Shown here in pieces: positions 32,655 through 40,717 of a stretch of DNA of 48,194 bases (position 1 is its first letter; every line of letters starts with the position of its first letter). The stretch is from JAXDLK01 sp034666665. Its GTDB lineage: Bacteria > Desulfobacterota > Binatia > JACPRU01. The notes below the pieces were generated by a model that saw only the letters and a list, made by a program, of their open reading frames with translations, was not told the DNA's origin and did no database searches. Location: positions 1 to 48,194 of the forward strand of contig JAXDLK010000300.1 of NCBI GenBank assembly GCA_034666665.1. The letters run 5' to 3'. The position numbers and the translations under genes were made by a program.

Positions 32655-33677
32655 TCACCTCCGCAGGGCTGGCTCGGAAAGCGCGCCCACATCCCTTATA
32701 GACAGGCCTTCGCGCAGGAAGAAGTACGCACCCAGGGCGACCGTGCTGGCGAACTGCACGAGGTGGGTGAGGACCGAGTAGCTGAACGCGACGCTTTTCT
32801 CGACGCCGTACATGGCGAGGGCGATCACGCAGCCCGCTTGGAACATGCCGACGAATCCCGGGCCGCCCGGGATCGCCACGGCGATCGCCACGAAGGTGGT
32901 GACCGCCAGCGCCGCCTCGAACCACGGGACCGGCAGCGCGAGCGCGGACAACCCGAAGCCGAAGGAGAGCGCGATCGAGAGCCACACACCGAGCGACAGC
33001 GCGACGGCGCCGGCCATGGCCCGCAGGCTTCCCAGGCTGCCGAGGCCTTCGCCGAAGTGCCGCGCGATCGCCAGGATGCGCTGCGCGATCCCGTGCGGGA
33101 ACGGCCACAGGACCGACGCCAGCAACCGAATCACGGTCTCGGGAGCACGCTGCAGGGCGACGAGGCCGGCCAGCAGGAGCACGAACGTCGCGGCGAATAC
33201 CCAGCCGTATCTTCTCCATTCCGCAGGCAGCGGCAGGAAGAACGTGGCGAGCGAGAAAAGAAAGAGTAGCGTGGCCATGTCGAAGAGGCGCTCGAGCGCC
33301 ACGGTGGCCACCGCCGATGCGAAGGCGATCGGCTCTCGTCGCGCCAGCACCCACGGGCGGATGAGCTCGCCGGCACGGAGTGGCAGCAGCATGTTCGCCG
33401 CAAAGCCGATCGCCGTCGCCGAGACCAGCGTCTCCGTCCGCACGCGCGCGACCGCGAGCACGAAGATCCGCCAGCGAAGCGCTCGAATCCAGACGTTGAG
33501 CAACGCCGGCAGCGCCATCGGCACGACGTACAGCCAGCGGGTGCGTCCGAGCACGGCCCACACCTCCGCCCAAGAGATACCGCGTGCCGCCAGGTACAGG
33601 CAGACCACCGACAGCAACGAGCTTCCGGCGATGCGCGCGGCGCGCGCACCGCCCGACGCATTGCCCCCGGCGGTCAC
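32655..33677 (-). CDS. Flippase-like integral membrane protein (LPG synthase TM family), copy 2
   Basis: A 340-residue membrane protein with about eight hydrophobic helices and no catalytic domain. Family signatures include ATAIGFAANMLLPLRAGELI in the first half (the conserved N-x-L-P-x-R-x-G-E) and FVAIAVAIPGGPGFVGMFQA in the second. It starts at GTG, 86 bases after inositol-phosphate synthase, and ends 3 bases before coaBC. Homologues in this family are annotated as flippase-like or as parts of glycolipid pathways. Position after an inositol-phosphate synthase makes an inositol-lipid link possible, but that is only inference. Confidence 0.85.
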   Translation of the reverse strand: MTAGGNASGGARAARIAGSSLLSVVCLYLAARGISWAEVWAVLGRTRWLYVVPMALPALLNVWIRALRWRIFVLAVARVRTETLVSATAIGFAANMLLPLRAGELIRPWVLARREPIAFASAVATVALERLFDMATLLFLFSLATFFLPLPAEWRRYGWVFAATFVLLLAGLVALQRAPETVIRLLASVLWPFPHGIAQRILAIARHFGEGLGSLGSLRAMAGAVALSLGVWLSIALSFGFGLSALALPVPWFEAALAVTTFVAIAVAIPGGPGFVGMFQAGCVIALAMYGVEKSVAFSYSVLTHLVQFASTVALGAYFFLREGLSIRDVGALSEPALRR

Positions 33678-33763
33678 CTAAGTACCGCTCTTCGGAACTG
33701 CGGGGTTACGCCGCCCGCACGCCGCCGACCGCACGGGGCCGGGCCGGCGCACCGAGGGTCGCG

Positions 33764-34870
33764 TCAGGCCGGGTCCTCGCCGCGGATGAACCTCTCGACC
33801 AGCTCTCCAGCCTCGTGGTCCGGGATCTGCCGCGGCGGGTGCTTCATGAAGTAGGCCGAAGGGCCGATCAGCGGACCCCCGACCCCACGGTCGCGAGCGA
33901 CCTTGCAGCAGCGGATCGCGTCGATCGCCACGCCGGCGGAGTTCGGGCTGTCCTCCACCGAGAGACGGAGCTCGAGCTCGATGCGCGCGCCGCCGAAACC
34001 CCGACCCTCGATCCTGAGGAAGCAGATCTTGTTGTCCTTCTGCCAGGGCACGTAATCGCTCGGACCGATGTGAACGTTGTCGGCGGCGAGGGGCTCGGCG
34101 AGCATGCTCTGCACGGCGGACGTCTTCGACTGCTTCTTGAAGGACAGCCTCTCGCGATTCAGCATGTTCAAGAAGTCGGTATTGCCGCCGGTGTTCAGCT
34201 GATACGTCCGCTCGATCTTGATCCCGCGGTCCTCGAACAGCCTCGCGAGGCCCCGGTGCACGATCGTAGCGCCGAGCTGCGATTTGATGTCGTCGCCGAT
34301 CACCGGGATCTTCTTGCGGGCGAATTCCGCGCCCCATTCCGGATTCGAGACGATGAACGTCGGCATGCAATTGATGAAGCTCACGGATTCGTCGAGGCAC
34401 GCCCGGGCGTAATGCTCGGCGGCCTTCTGGCTGCCGACCGGCAGATAGCTCACGACCACGTCCGGCCGCGTCGCCCGGAGCACCTGCGCGACGTCTACCG
34501 GCGCCTTGGTGTCGGGAACGAAACGCTGCTCCTCGGGGTACTGCAACATGTGCTCTGAGAAACCGTCCAGCACGGGGCCCATCTCCACCCGGATCTTGTA
34601 GTTCGGCAGCTTCGGGTAGAGGGTCATCGTGTTGTTCGGCGGTGCCGTCAGCGCCGTCTCCAGAGGCTTGCCCACCTTCCGCACGTCGATGTCGAACGCG
34701 CAGACCACCTCGATGTCCCCCGGTGAGTACCCTCCGAGGTCGAGGTGCATCAGCCCGGAGCCGTCGTGGTGCTTCTTCGGCCCTTCGCCGTTCCGGTAGT
34801 ACTCGATGCCCTGGAGCAGGCTGGAGGCGCAGTTGCCGACCCCGACGATTCCCAGTCGGATTTTAACCAT
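33764..34870 (-). CDS. ino1: Myo-inositol-1-phosphate synthase
   Basis: A 368-residue enzyme that makes inositol 1-phosphate from glucose 6-phosphate with NAD. The N-terminal NAD-binding motif is IRLGIVGVGNCASSLLQGIE, a diagnostic start for the actinobacterial/archaeal form. Further family segments are LPVGSQKAAEHYARACLDES, FINCMPTFIVSNPEW, the catalytic-lysine region IPVIGDDIKSQLGATIVHR and YQLNTGGNTDFLNM. The length is the short prokaryotic type. In bacteria the product feeds phosphatidylinositol, inositol-based thiols or osmolytes; no such downstream enzyme is recognisable in the window. It lies between mrp and a flippase-like gene on the same strand. Confidence 0.95.
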   Translation of the reverse strand: MVKIRLGIVGVGNCASSLLQGIEYYRNGEGPKKHHDGSGLMHLDLGGYSPGDIEVVCAFDIDVRKVGKPLETALTAPPNNTMTLYPKLPNYKIRVEMGPVLDGFSEHMLQYPEEQRFVPDTKAPVDVAQVLRATRPDVVVSYLPVGSQKAAEHYARACLDESVSFINCMPTFIVSNPEWGAEFARKKIPVIGDDIKSQLGATIVHRGLARLFEDRGIKIERTYQLNTGGNTDFLNMLNRERLSFKKQSKTSAVQSMLAEPLAADNVHIGPSDYVPWQKDNKICFLRIEGRGFGGARIELELRLSVEDSPNSAGVAIDAIRCCKVARDRGVGGPLIGPSAYFMKHPPRQIPDHEAGELVERFIRGEDPA

Positions 34871-34932
34871 CAGTGGGTTCGCTCCGGTGGTAGAAACTCC
34901 GGGACCGAGTGTGAATCCCCCGTTTCGCGGAC

Positions 34933-34959
34933 GTTATAAGACGATGTCTCAGTTGTAAA
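34933..34959 (-). promoter_or_regulatory. Possible promoter of inositol-phosphate synthase
   Basis: TATAAC (34933-34938, 5 of 6 to consensus) on the minus strand is preceded by TTTACA (34954-34959) with a short 15-base spacer. The predicted leader is about 55 bases. The strong -10 and weak spacing make this a moderate call; readthrough from mrp is also possible. Confidence 0.3.
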
Positions 34960-34965
34960 GGCAGG

Positions 34966-36012
34966 TTACGCGCCGCCAGGCCGCGCCTGATCGATCGCTC
35001 GGGCGAGCTCACGGAAGGCCTGACTGACCGGATGGTCGGGGTTCGAGACGACGATCGGACGTCCGTCGTCTCCACCCTGACGCACCTCGGGGACCAGCGG
35101 CAGCTGCGCGAGAACGGGCACCCGAAAGAGCCGGCTGAGCTCGTCGCCGCCGCCGGACCCGAAGACATCCTCACGCTCGCCGCACTCCGGGCAGACGTAA
35201 TACGCCATGTTCTCCACCACGCCGAGCACCGGCACGCTCACCTGGCGGAACATCGCGATGCCGCGCTCGACGTCCTGCAGAGCGACCTCCTGCGGGGTGG
35301 TGACGATCACCGCCCCGGAGAGCGGTACCTGCTGCGCGAGCGTCAGCGCAGCATCGCCGGTTCCCGGAGGCATGTCGACGATCAAGTCGTCGAGCTCTCC
35401 CCATTCCACGTCGCGCAGGAACTGCCGGATGGCTCCCATGACCATCGGTCCGCGCCAGATGACGGGGGACTTGTCGTCGAGGAAGAAGCCCATCGACATG
35501 AGCGAGACGCCGTACCGGTCGATCGGCTCGACCTTACCGGAAGCCATGCGCGGACGGGCATCGACTCCCATCATCATCGGCACCGACGGCCCGTAGATGT
35601 CGGCATCGAGGAGCCCGACCTTGGCTCCGCGCTCCTTCAAAGCGAGCGCGAGGTTCACCGCAACGGTCGACTTGCCGACACCGCCTTTGCAGCTCGACAC
35701 CGCGAGGATACGGCGCACGCCGACGATCGGCTCGCCTTGCGATGGCGGTCCGCCGGCCGGCTTCGCCTCCTCCGGCTCGACCACGTTCACCGCTGTGACG
35801 CCGCTGATTCCGCGAACCGCATCGGTCACGCGGCGCCGGAGCTCCTCCCTCACCTCCGGGCGACGGCTCGCCGGCAGGAGCGCGACGGTGACGTCGCCGC
35901 CGGCGACGCGAACGTCACCGACGAGACCGTAGCGAACGATGCTGTGGTGAAACCCGGGGAAGGCCACCTGCTCGAGGCGGCGTCGAACGTCAGCGAGATC
36001 GACGGTGCTCAT
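34966..36012 (-). CDS. mrp: Mrp/ApbC-type iron-sulfur cluster carrier ATPase
   Basis: A 348-residue P-loop protein of the Mrp/NBP35 family that carries [4Fe-4S] clusters to target enzymes. Residues 1-90 form the MIP18-like (DUF59) domain. Then comes the deviant Walker A SCKGGVGKSTVAVNLALAL, GLLDADIYGPSVPMMMG, DDLIVDMPPGTGDAALTLAQ and the C-terminal cysteine pair CPECGE that holds the shared cluster. Clients in this window could include BioB, NadA, MoaA and the aldehyde oxidoreductase. Its ATG (36010-36012) overlaps the 5' end of the divergent prenyl synthase frame. Confidence 0.95.
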   Translation of the reverse strand: MSTVDLADVRRRLEQVAFPGFHHSIVRYGLVGDVRVAGGDVTVALLPASRRPEVREELRRRVTDAVRGISGVTAVNVVEPEEAKPAGGPPSQGEPIVGVRRILAVSSCKGGVGKSTVAVNLALALKERGAKVGLLDADIYGPSVPMMMGVDARPRMASGKVEPIDRYGVSLMSMGFFLDDKSPVIWRGPMVMGAIRQFLRDVEWGELDDLIVDMPPGTGDAALTLAQQVPLSGAVIVTTPQEVALQDVERGIAMFRQVSVPVLGVVENMAYYVCPECGEREDVFGSGGGDELSRLFRVPVLAQLPLVPEVRQGGDDGRPIVVSNPDHPVSQAFRELARAIDQARPGGA

Positions 36013-37138
36013 GACGACTGTTAACCCCCGGGTCGGGAAAAGACAATTCGCTCGAGCGGCCCGATCCGTCGCGCGCTGCCGCGTTGACTTCGTCGAGGTT
36101 CACGATTATCTCGCGGCGAGGAGACCGTACGGGCTCCCTGCTGCAAGTGCGACGAGAGGCCTTCCGACGAAATCCCTCGCGGCATCTGGGACCGGCGCCG
36201 AGCTCCTAGCCGGCGACCTGGCCGCCGTCGAACGCAAGCTCCTCGAGACGATCGTCTCACGGGAACCGCGCCTCGGCGAGATCGCTCAGCACCTGATCGG
36301 CTCCGGCGGAAAGCGGATCCGGCCCCTCGTCGCGATGGGCGTCTTTCGCGCCTGCGGCGGCGACGATGCACGCGACATGGTGGACGTCGCCGTCGCGCTC
36401 GAGCTGATCCATTCGGCGACGCTGCTTCACGACGACATCATCGACGGCAGCGACTATCGCCGCGGCCGGGTGTCGGCGTACCGGCAGTTCGGCTCCGCCG
36501 ACACGCTGGTCGCGGGGGACTTCTTGTTCTCGAAGGCGTTCGAGCTCTGCGGCCGCTTCGAAGAGACGATCGTCCGCTGGGCCGCGGAGGCCTGCATCGC
36601 GCTCACCGAAGGCGAGATCATGCAGGGCCGCTTTCGCCGCAACCCGGCGGTGACGATCGCCGACTACTGGGAGATCATCGATCGGAAGACGGCCTGCCTC
36701 TTTCAGCAGGGCGCGCGCGTCGCGGCGCATCTCGCCGGCGCGAGTCGCTACCGCGTCGAGACGCTCGCGCGATCCGGACAGGCGATCGGCATGACCTTTC
36801 AGGTGATCGACGACCTCCTCGACGTGGAGGGCGAAGCCGCCACGACGGGCAAGCCGGTCGGGATCGACATCCGGGACGGCAATCCGTCGCTGCCGATCCT
36901 GATCGGGATGGAAGAGGATGCGCGGGTCGCGGAGATCTGGCGGTCCGAAGCTCCGACGGACGACGAGGTCGCGGAAGCCATCGAGCGCATCCGGGCATCC
37001 TCCGCCCCCGACCGCGTGCGGGAGGAGGCGCGGCGCTTCATGGAATCGGCCGCACGGGAGCTCGCCACCCTCCCGGATACGCCGTATCGCGAGACGCTCG
37101 AAGGTCTGGTCGCCGAGCTCGAAGAGCGCGCGCTCTAG
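36011..37138 (+). CDS. Polyprenyl diphosphate synthase (long-chain)
   Basis: A trans-prenyltransferase that extends farnesyl/geranylgeranyl diphosphate to a quinone side chain. Motifs: GSGGKRIRPLVAM (isopentenyl diphosphate site), first Asp-rich LLHDDIIDGSD, and second FQVIDDLLDVEG. Small residues before the first Asp motif fit long-chain (octaprenyl-type) products. The core aligns with IspB from about residue 65 of this frame (GDLAAVERKLL), leaving some 60 extra residues at the N-terminus. No ATG, GTG or TTG occurs in frame between 36011 and the conserved core, so the start given (375 residues) is the nearest possible one. It overlaps the mrp start by two bases. A promoter-like TTGACT at 36084 lies inside the extension, so the true start is doubtful. 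Confidence 0.92.
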   Translation: MTTVNPRVGKRQFARAARSVARCRVDFVEVHDYLAARRPYGLPAASATRGLPTKSLAASGTGAELLAGDLAAVERKLLETIVSREPRLGEIAQHLIGSGGKRIRPLVAMGVFRACGGDDARDMVDVAVALELIHSATLLHDDIIDGSDYRRGRVSAYRQFGSADTLVAGDFLFSKAFELCGRFEETIVRWAAEACIALTEGEIMQGRFRRNPAVTIADYWEIIDRKTACLFQQGARVAAHLAGASRYRVETLARSGQAIGMTFQVIDDLLDVEGEAATTGKPVGIDIRDGNPSLPILIGMEEDARVAEIWRSEAPTDDEVAEAIERIRASSAPDRVREEARRFMESAARELATLPDTPYRETLEGLVAELEERAL

Positions 37139-37170
37139 CTTCACCGCGCCGAATCGACGAAGATCACGCC

Positions 37171-38160
37171 ATGCCCCGGGACGGCTTCGGGCGAGAGATC
37201 GACTACCTGCGGATCTCGCTCGTCGATCACTGTAACCTGCGCTGCGCCTACTGCATGCCGCTCGGCGAGCTCGCGTTCGCGCCGCCGGACGACCTCCTCC
37301 GCGCCGACGAGATCGAGCTCGTCGGCCGCGCGGCGGTGGCGGCGGGCTTTCGTCGGATCCGTCTCACGGGCGGAGAGCCGACCCTCCGGAAGGACCTGCT
37401 GGAGATCGTCGAGCGGCTCGCGTCGATTCCGGGAATGGGCCCGATCGCGCTCACCACCAACGGGCTCACTCTGCCACGCCTCGCCGAGCCGCTCCGCCGT
37501 GCCGGTCTCTCCCGGGTGAACATCCACATCGACAGTCTGAACCCGTTGCGACTGCGGCAGCTCATGCGCTGGGGCGACCTCGCTCGCGTGTGGCAGGGCA
37601 TCGAGGCCGCGGAGCAGGCAGGGCTCCTGCCGATCAAGCTGAACACCGTCGTGGCGCGGGGCGCGAACGAGGAGGACGTCGTAGCGCTCGCGCAGCTGAC
37701 GGTCGATCGCGACTGGCACGTACGCTTCATCGAGCTCATGCCCCTCGGGCGCGACGAGGCGTCGACGTTCGCGCGCGAGCGCTACGTTTCGAACGCGGAG
37801 ACGCGGCGCCGGATCGAGGACGTGCTCGGTTCGCTGACGCCGCTCGAGTCGCAGAATCCCTCCGACGAATCGAGGAACCACCGGCTCCCGGGCGCGCGCG
37901 GCGTCGTCGGCTTCATCAGCCCGGTGAGCGAGCCGTACTGCGGGTCGTGCAACCGCATGCGTCTCACCGCGGACGGCAAGTTCCATCTCTGTCTGCTCCG
38001 CGACGACGAGCTCGACGTGCGTCATGCGATCCGCTCGGGCGGCGGCCTGTCCGCGGTTCACGAGATCTTGCTTCGTGCAGTTGCTGCGAAGCCGGTCGGG
38101 CACGCTCTCGACCGCGGTGTCTCGACGGAGCGCCGCGACATGTATCAGCTCGGCGGCTGA
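37171..38160 (+). CDS. moaA: GTP 3',8-cyclase (molybdenum cofactor synthesis)
   Basis: A 329-residue radical SAM enzyme that starts molybdopterin synthesis by converting GTP to 3',8-cyclo-GTP. The N-terminal cluster motif is C21-x3-C25-x2-C28 (CNLRCAYC). RLTGGEPTLRKDLLEIV binds SAM. The C-terminal cluster motif is YCGSCNRMRLTADGKFHLCL. The protein ends in GG (YQLGG), as the functional MoaA tail requires. It follows the prenyl synthase by 32 bases and is probably cotranscribed. moaC, moaB, moeA and others are not in the window. Molybdopterin is also the base of the tungsten cofactor of the aldehyde oxidoreductase at 5094. Confidence 0.96.
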   Translation: MPRDGFGREIDYLRISLVDHCNLRCAYCMPLGELAFAPPDDLLRADEIELVGRAAVAAGFRRIRLTGGEPTLRKDLLEIVERLASIPGMGPIALTTNGLTLPRLAEPLRRAGLSRVNIHIDSLNPLRLRQLMRWGDLARVWQGIEAAEQAGLLPIKLNTVVARGANEEDVVALAQLTVDRDWHVRFIELMPLGRDEASTFARERYVSNAETRRRIEDVLGSLTPLESQNPSDESRNHRLPGARGVVGFISPVSEPYCGSCNRMRLTADGKFHLCLLRDDELDVRHAIRSGGGLSAVHEILLRAVAAKPVGHALDRGVSTERRDMYQLGG

Positions 38161-38173
38161 GGCCGCGCCCCGC

Positions 38174-38581
38174 CTACCCTACTCTTCGTCCTTTGCCGCC
38201 GAAGAGGCCGAGGACCTCGGCCGGGGTGCGCACCACTCGTCCGGCTCGATCGACGCAGGCGTGGACCGTGAAGCCCTCGGCGATCGGCTGACCCTCGGCC
38301 GTGATCCGGTAGTCGAAGCGCAGGCTCGCGCCCCCGACGTCGACGGAGACGATCGCGACCATCAGCAGCGCATCGAACCGCGCCAGGGAACGATAGCGAC
38401 AGCCGCCCTCCCGTACCGGAAAGAAGATCCCATCGGCTTCGAACGTCTGGTACGGTCGGCCGAGGGCGCGGAGGTACTCGGTCCGTGCCTCTTCGAACCA
38501 GTGGTAGACGCGAGAATGATGGGCGGCGCCGAACTGATCCGTATCGACGTAGCGGACGCGGCGCTCGTGAACGAAGAGCAC
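38174..38581 (-). CDS. Acyl-CoA thioesterase, YbgC/4-hydroxybenzoyl-CoA type
   Basis: A 135-residue hotdog-fold thioesterase. The signature is VRYVDTDQFGAAHHSRVYHWFEEARTEYL: the catalytic Asp lies in the Y-x-D-T-D-x-x-G-x-x-x-H-x-x-x-Y pattern of YbgC/4HBT enzymes. The rest fits the fold (VREGGCRYRSLARFDALLMV, SLRFDYRIT). Length is typical. It begins at GTG and is convergent with moaA (13 bases between stops). It hydrolyses short- or medium-chain or aromatic acyl-CoA; exact substrate unknown. The two CoA-transferase genes are about 1 kb downstream on the other strand. Confidence 0.9.
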   Translation of the reverse strand: MLFVHERRVRYVDTDQFGAAHHSRVYHWFEEARTEYLRALGRPYQTFEADGIFFPVREGGCRYRSLARFDALLMVAIVSVDVGGASLRFDYRITAEGQPIAEGFTVHACVDRAGRVVRTPAEVLGLFGGKGRRVG

Positions 38582-38635
38582 CGAGGCGTCTAAGCGGAAG
38601 TCGCCGGCAATGGCAACCGCCGTCCCGGCTTGGGT

Positions 38636-38664
38636 TTGTCAATTTCGATGCCGGACGGTACCAG
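38636..38664 (+). promoter_or_regulatory. Possible promoter of the lipoprotein pair
   Basis: TTGTCA (38636-38641, 5 of 6) and TACCAG (38659-38664) are 17 bases apart, about 44 bases before the first lipoprotein ATG. The -10 match is weak (2-3 of 6). Confidence 0.28.
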
Positions 38665-38707
38665 GTACGCCGACCGTGCATCCGTCAAAATCGTAGGAGG
38701 GACATCG

Positions 38708-38959
38708 ATGCGAATGCGACATCGTTCGTTCATGGTAGTCGTTTTCACCATGCTCGGGGCCGGCTGCAGTTGGCCGCCGAGCCCGTCGCTTCCGGCGCCG
38801 AACCCACAGCAGGCGGCGGACGACGTGCAGTCGGAAGGGGCGGCGCTGACGAGCCCGCCGCCGGTCGGCGTGCCGCGCGTCTCACCGCCACCCATCTCGG
38901 TGCCGAGAATGGGCGGCATGACCGGCGGCGGTCTGAGGGGTGGCGGATTGCTGCGTTGA
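38708..38959 (+). CDS. Small proline-rich lipoprotein
   Basis: An 83-residue protein starting at ATG 38708 with a strong TAGGAGGGA site upstream. The N-terminus is basic then hydrophobic (MRMRHRSFMVVVFTMLGAGC), with the lipobox LGAGC: cleavage before that cysteine would leave a lipid-anchored peptide of about 64 residues. The mature part is rich in Pro, Gly and Ser (SWPPSPSLPAPNP; ends GGMTGGGLRGGGLLR) and probably unstructured. No homologous family is recognised. Its stop overlaps the TTG start of the next lipoprotein (TTGA), so they are made together. Confidence 0.75.
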   Translation: MRMRHRSFMVVVFTMLGAGCSWPPSPSLPAPNPQQAADDVQSEGAALTSPPPVGVPRVSPPPISVPRMGGMTGGGLRGGGLLR

Positions 38960-39483
38960 TACGCCGACCGATCCTCTTCGTCCTGACGGCGCTGGGCTGT
39001 AACCTCGGCTGCAGCCCGGGCGGCCCCGCCGGGCAGGTGGCCTATTCTCCACCACCGCCGCCAGCGACGTCGCCTGCCGACGAGCGCATCGCCGTATCCG
39101 CGCCGTTCGAGCGCGCATGGGCAGGCGTCGTGCGCGCACTCTTCGAGAAGAACGTGCCGATCCGCACGATCGAGAAGGCGAGCGGTATCATCGAGACCGG
39201 CGAGGTCAAGGGCGAGATCGGCGTCGACTGCGACTGCGGAAGCTATCTGGGGATTCCCGTCGGCGGCTACGGCGCCTACGGGGGGGATGCGCTCTACGCC
39301 TTCCGCATCCTCGTGGAAGCCGAGGGGGACACGCAGACGATGATCACACTGCGCTCGAGCTGTCGCGGCGTCTCGGAGAGCGTTCCGCAGCTCCGGTGTG
39401 TCGTCCGGCCCGAAAAGGAGAAGCAGTTCCGCGGCGAGCTCGAGACCCGGGTGCGCGCCGCCACGCCGCCCGCGGCCTCGTGA
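38956..39483 (+). CDS. Lipoprotein with a BamC-like pattern
   Basis: A 175-residue protein starting at a TTG that overlaps the previous stop. The signal sequence is IRRPILFVLTALGCNLGC with two possible lipobox cysteines. After a Pro-rich linker (YSPPPPPATSP), the domain begins FERAWAGVVRALFEKNVPIR then EKASGIIETGE. The pattern (aromatic, W, short helix, 'G-x-I-x-T') recalls BamC and related outer-membrane lipoprotein domains, but similarity is only of pattern. Five further cysteines (DCDCGSY, SSCRG, LRCVV) could form disulfides in the periplasm. Function unknown. The open frame continues upstream to 38485, but that part is a shadow. Confidence 0.7.
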   Translation: MIRRPILFVLTALGCNLGCSPGGPAGQVAYSPPPPPATSPADERIAVSAPFERAWAGVVRALFEKNVPIRTIEKASGIIETGEVKGEIGVDCDCGSYLGIPVGGYGAYGGDALYAFRILVEAEGDTQTMITLRSSCRGVSESVPQLRCVVRPEKEKQFRGELETRVRAATPPAAS

Positions 39484-39544
39484 GCCGGCCGCCGCGCGGG
39501 CGAGCTTGGGTGCCTTCGCCCCGTTGTGTTAAAGCGCGCCGCTG

Positions 39545-40717
39545 ATGTCTTCCGGCGCCCTGACGAACCTTCGCGTGGTCGAGCTCGGGTCCGGAGTCTC
39601 GGCGGCCTACGCGACCAAGCTCTTCGCGGATCTCGGCGCGGACGTCGTCAAGGTCGAGCTGCCGGAAGGCGACGAGTCGCGGCACGCCGGACCGTTCCCC
39701 GGTGGCGTACCCGACGCCCGCGCGAGCGGCCTTTACCTCTATTTGAACGCGAACAAGCGCGGTGCCGTCCTCGACCTCCGCCGGGAACAGGGACGGCGGG
39801 ACCTCGGCCGGCTGCTCGCGCGAGCGGACCTCGTCGTCGAGAACTTCCCTCCTCCGGAGCTTTCCGCGCTCGGCGTCGAGCCGGAAGCACTCCGGGAATC
39901 CCGCCCGCATCTGGTCGCTACCTCGATCACCCCGTTCGGGCTCTCGGGCCCGCACCGCGACCACAAGGCGTACGACCTGAATCTCTGGAACGCGGGCGGA
40001 GTCGCCTACCTGAACGGCGGCGGGCCCGGCACGGACGATCTGCCGCCGCTCGCTACGTTCGGCCATCAGGCGTCGTTTCAAGCGGGGGTGAACGCCGCGA
40101 TCGGTTCGCTCGGCGCGCTTCTCGCGCGCCGCCGCACCGGCCGCGGACAAACCGTCGAGGTGTCCGTCCAGGAATGTCTGGTGACGATCCTCGAGCTCAC
40201 GTATCCATTTTGGCCGTATTGCGGTCTCACCGCTTCCCGGCTCGGCGCCAAGCCGATCCAGCCGCTCGACTTCTTCGAGTGCCGCGACGGGTGGATCTAT
40301 CTCTGCGCCGTCGAGGAGCACCAGTGGCGGTCGTTCGTCGCGTTCCTAGGCAATCCCGAATGGGCGGACCTGGAGATCTTCTCCGACCGGCTGCAGCGCG
40401 GCGCCAACTGGGACGCGCTACAGCCGATGATCGCCGAGTGGATGGCGGAGCAGAGCGTGCGCGAGCTCTACAGCGCGTTGCAGAAACGCCGGGTGCCGGT
40501 GGCGCCGGTCTCCACCATGGCGGATCTCCTCGATTCGGAGCACCTGAACGCGCGCGGCTTCTTCGCCGTGATCGAGCATCCGAAGGGCGGGAGCCTGAGA
40601 GTGCCGGGAGCGCCCTTCGTGCTCTCGCGGACGCCGTGGCGCCTCGCACGTCCGGCGCCGGAGCTCGGGCAGCACACCGCCGAGGTGCTCGGCGAGTCGG
40701 CGGCGCCGGAGGAATGA
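39545..40717 (+). CDS. Family III CoA-transferase homologue lacking the catalytic aspartate
   Basis: A 390-residue CaiB/BaiF-type protein. N-terminal family pattern: LRVVELGSGVSAAYATKLFADLGADVVKVE, then LNANKRGAVLDLR and LVVENFPP. The CoA-side segment GRGQTVEVSVQECL is present. Where active enzymes have G-D-x-x-T/A-G (Asp169 of formyl-CoA transferase), this protein reads TFGHQASFQAG, with His174 in the Asp position. It is therefore probably non-catalytic. The next gene overlaps by 4 bases (ATGA) and keeps the Asp. A heteromeric enzyme with one catalytic subunit, as described for benzylsuccinate CoA-transferase (BbsEF), is the likely arrangement. Substrate unknown. Confidence 0.88.
   Translation: MSSGALTNLRVVELGSGVSAAYATKLFADLGADVVKVELPEGDESRHAGPFPGGVPDARASGLYLYLNANKRGAVLDLRREQGRRDLGRLLARADLVVENFPPPELSALGVEPEALRESRPHLVATSITPFGLSGPHRDHKAYDLNLWNAGGVAYLNGGGPGTDDLPPLATFGHQASFQAGVNAAIGSLGALLARRRTGRGQTVEVSVQECLVTILELTYPFWPYCGLTASRLGAKPIQPLDFFECRDGWIYLCAVEEHQWRSFVAFLGNPEWADLEIFSDRLQRGANWDALQPMIAEWMAEQSVRELYSALQKRRVPVAPVSTMADLLDSEHLNARGFFAVIEHPKGGSLRVPGAPFVLSRTPWRLARPAPELGQHTAEVLGESAAPEE

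Noticed and set aside
39526..40713. Extension of the second CoA-transferase to 807 residues
   Set aside because: The upstream part is an out-of-frame reading of the first CoA-transferase gene. The two are separate, overlapping genes.
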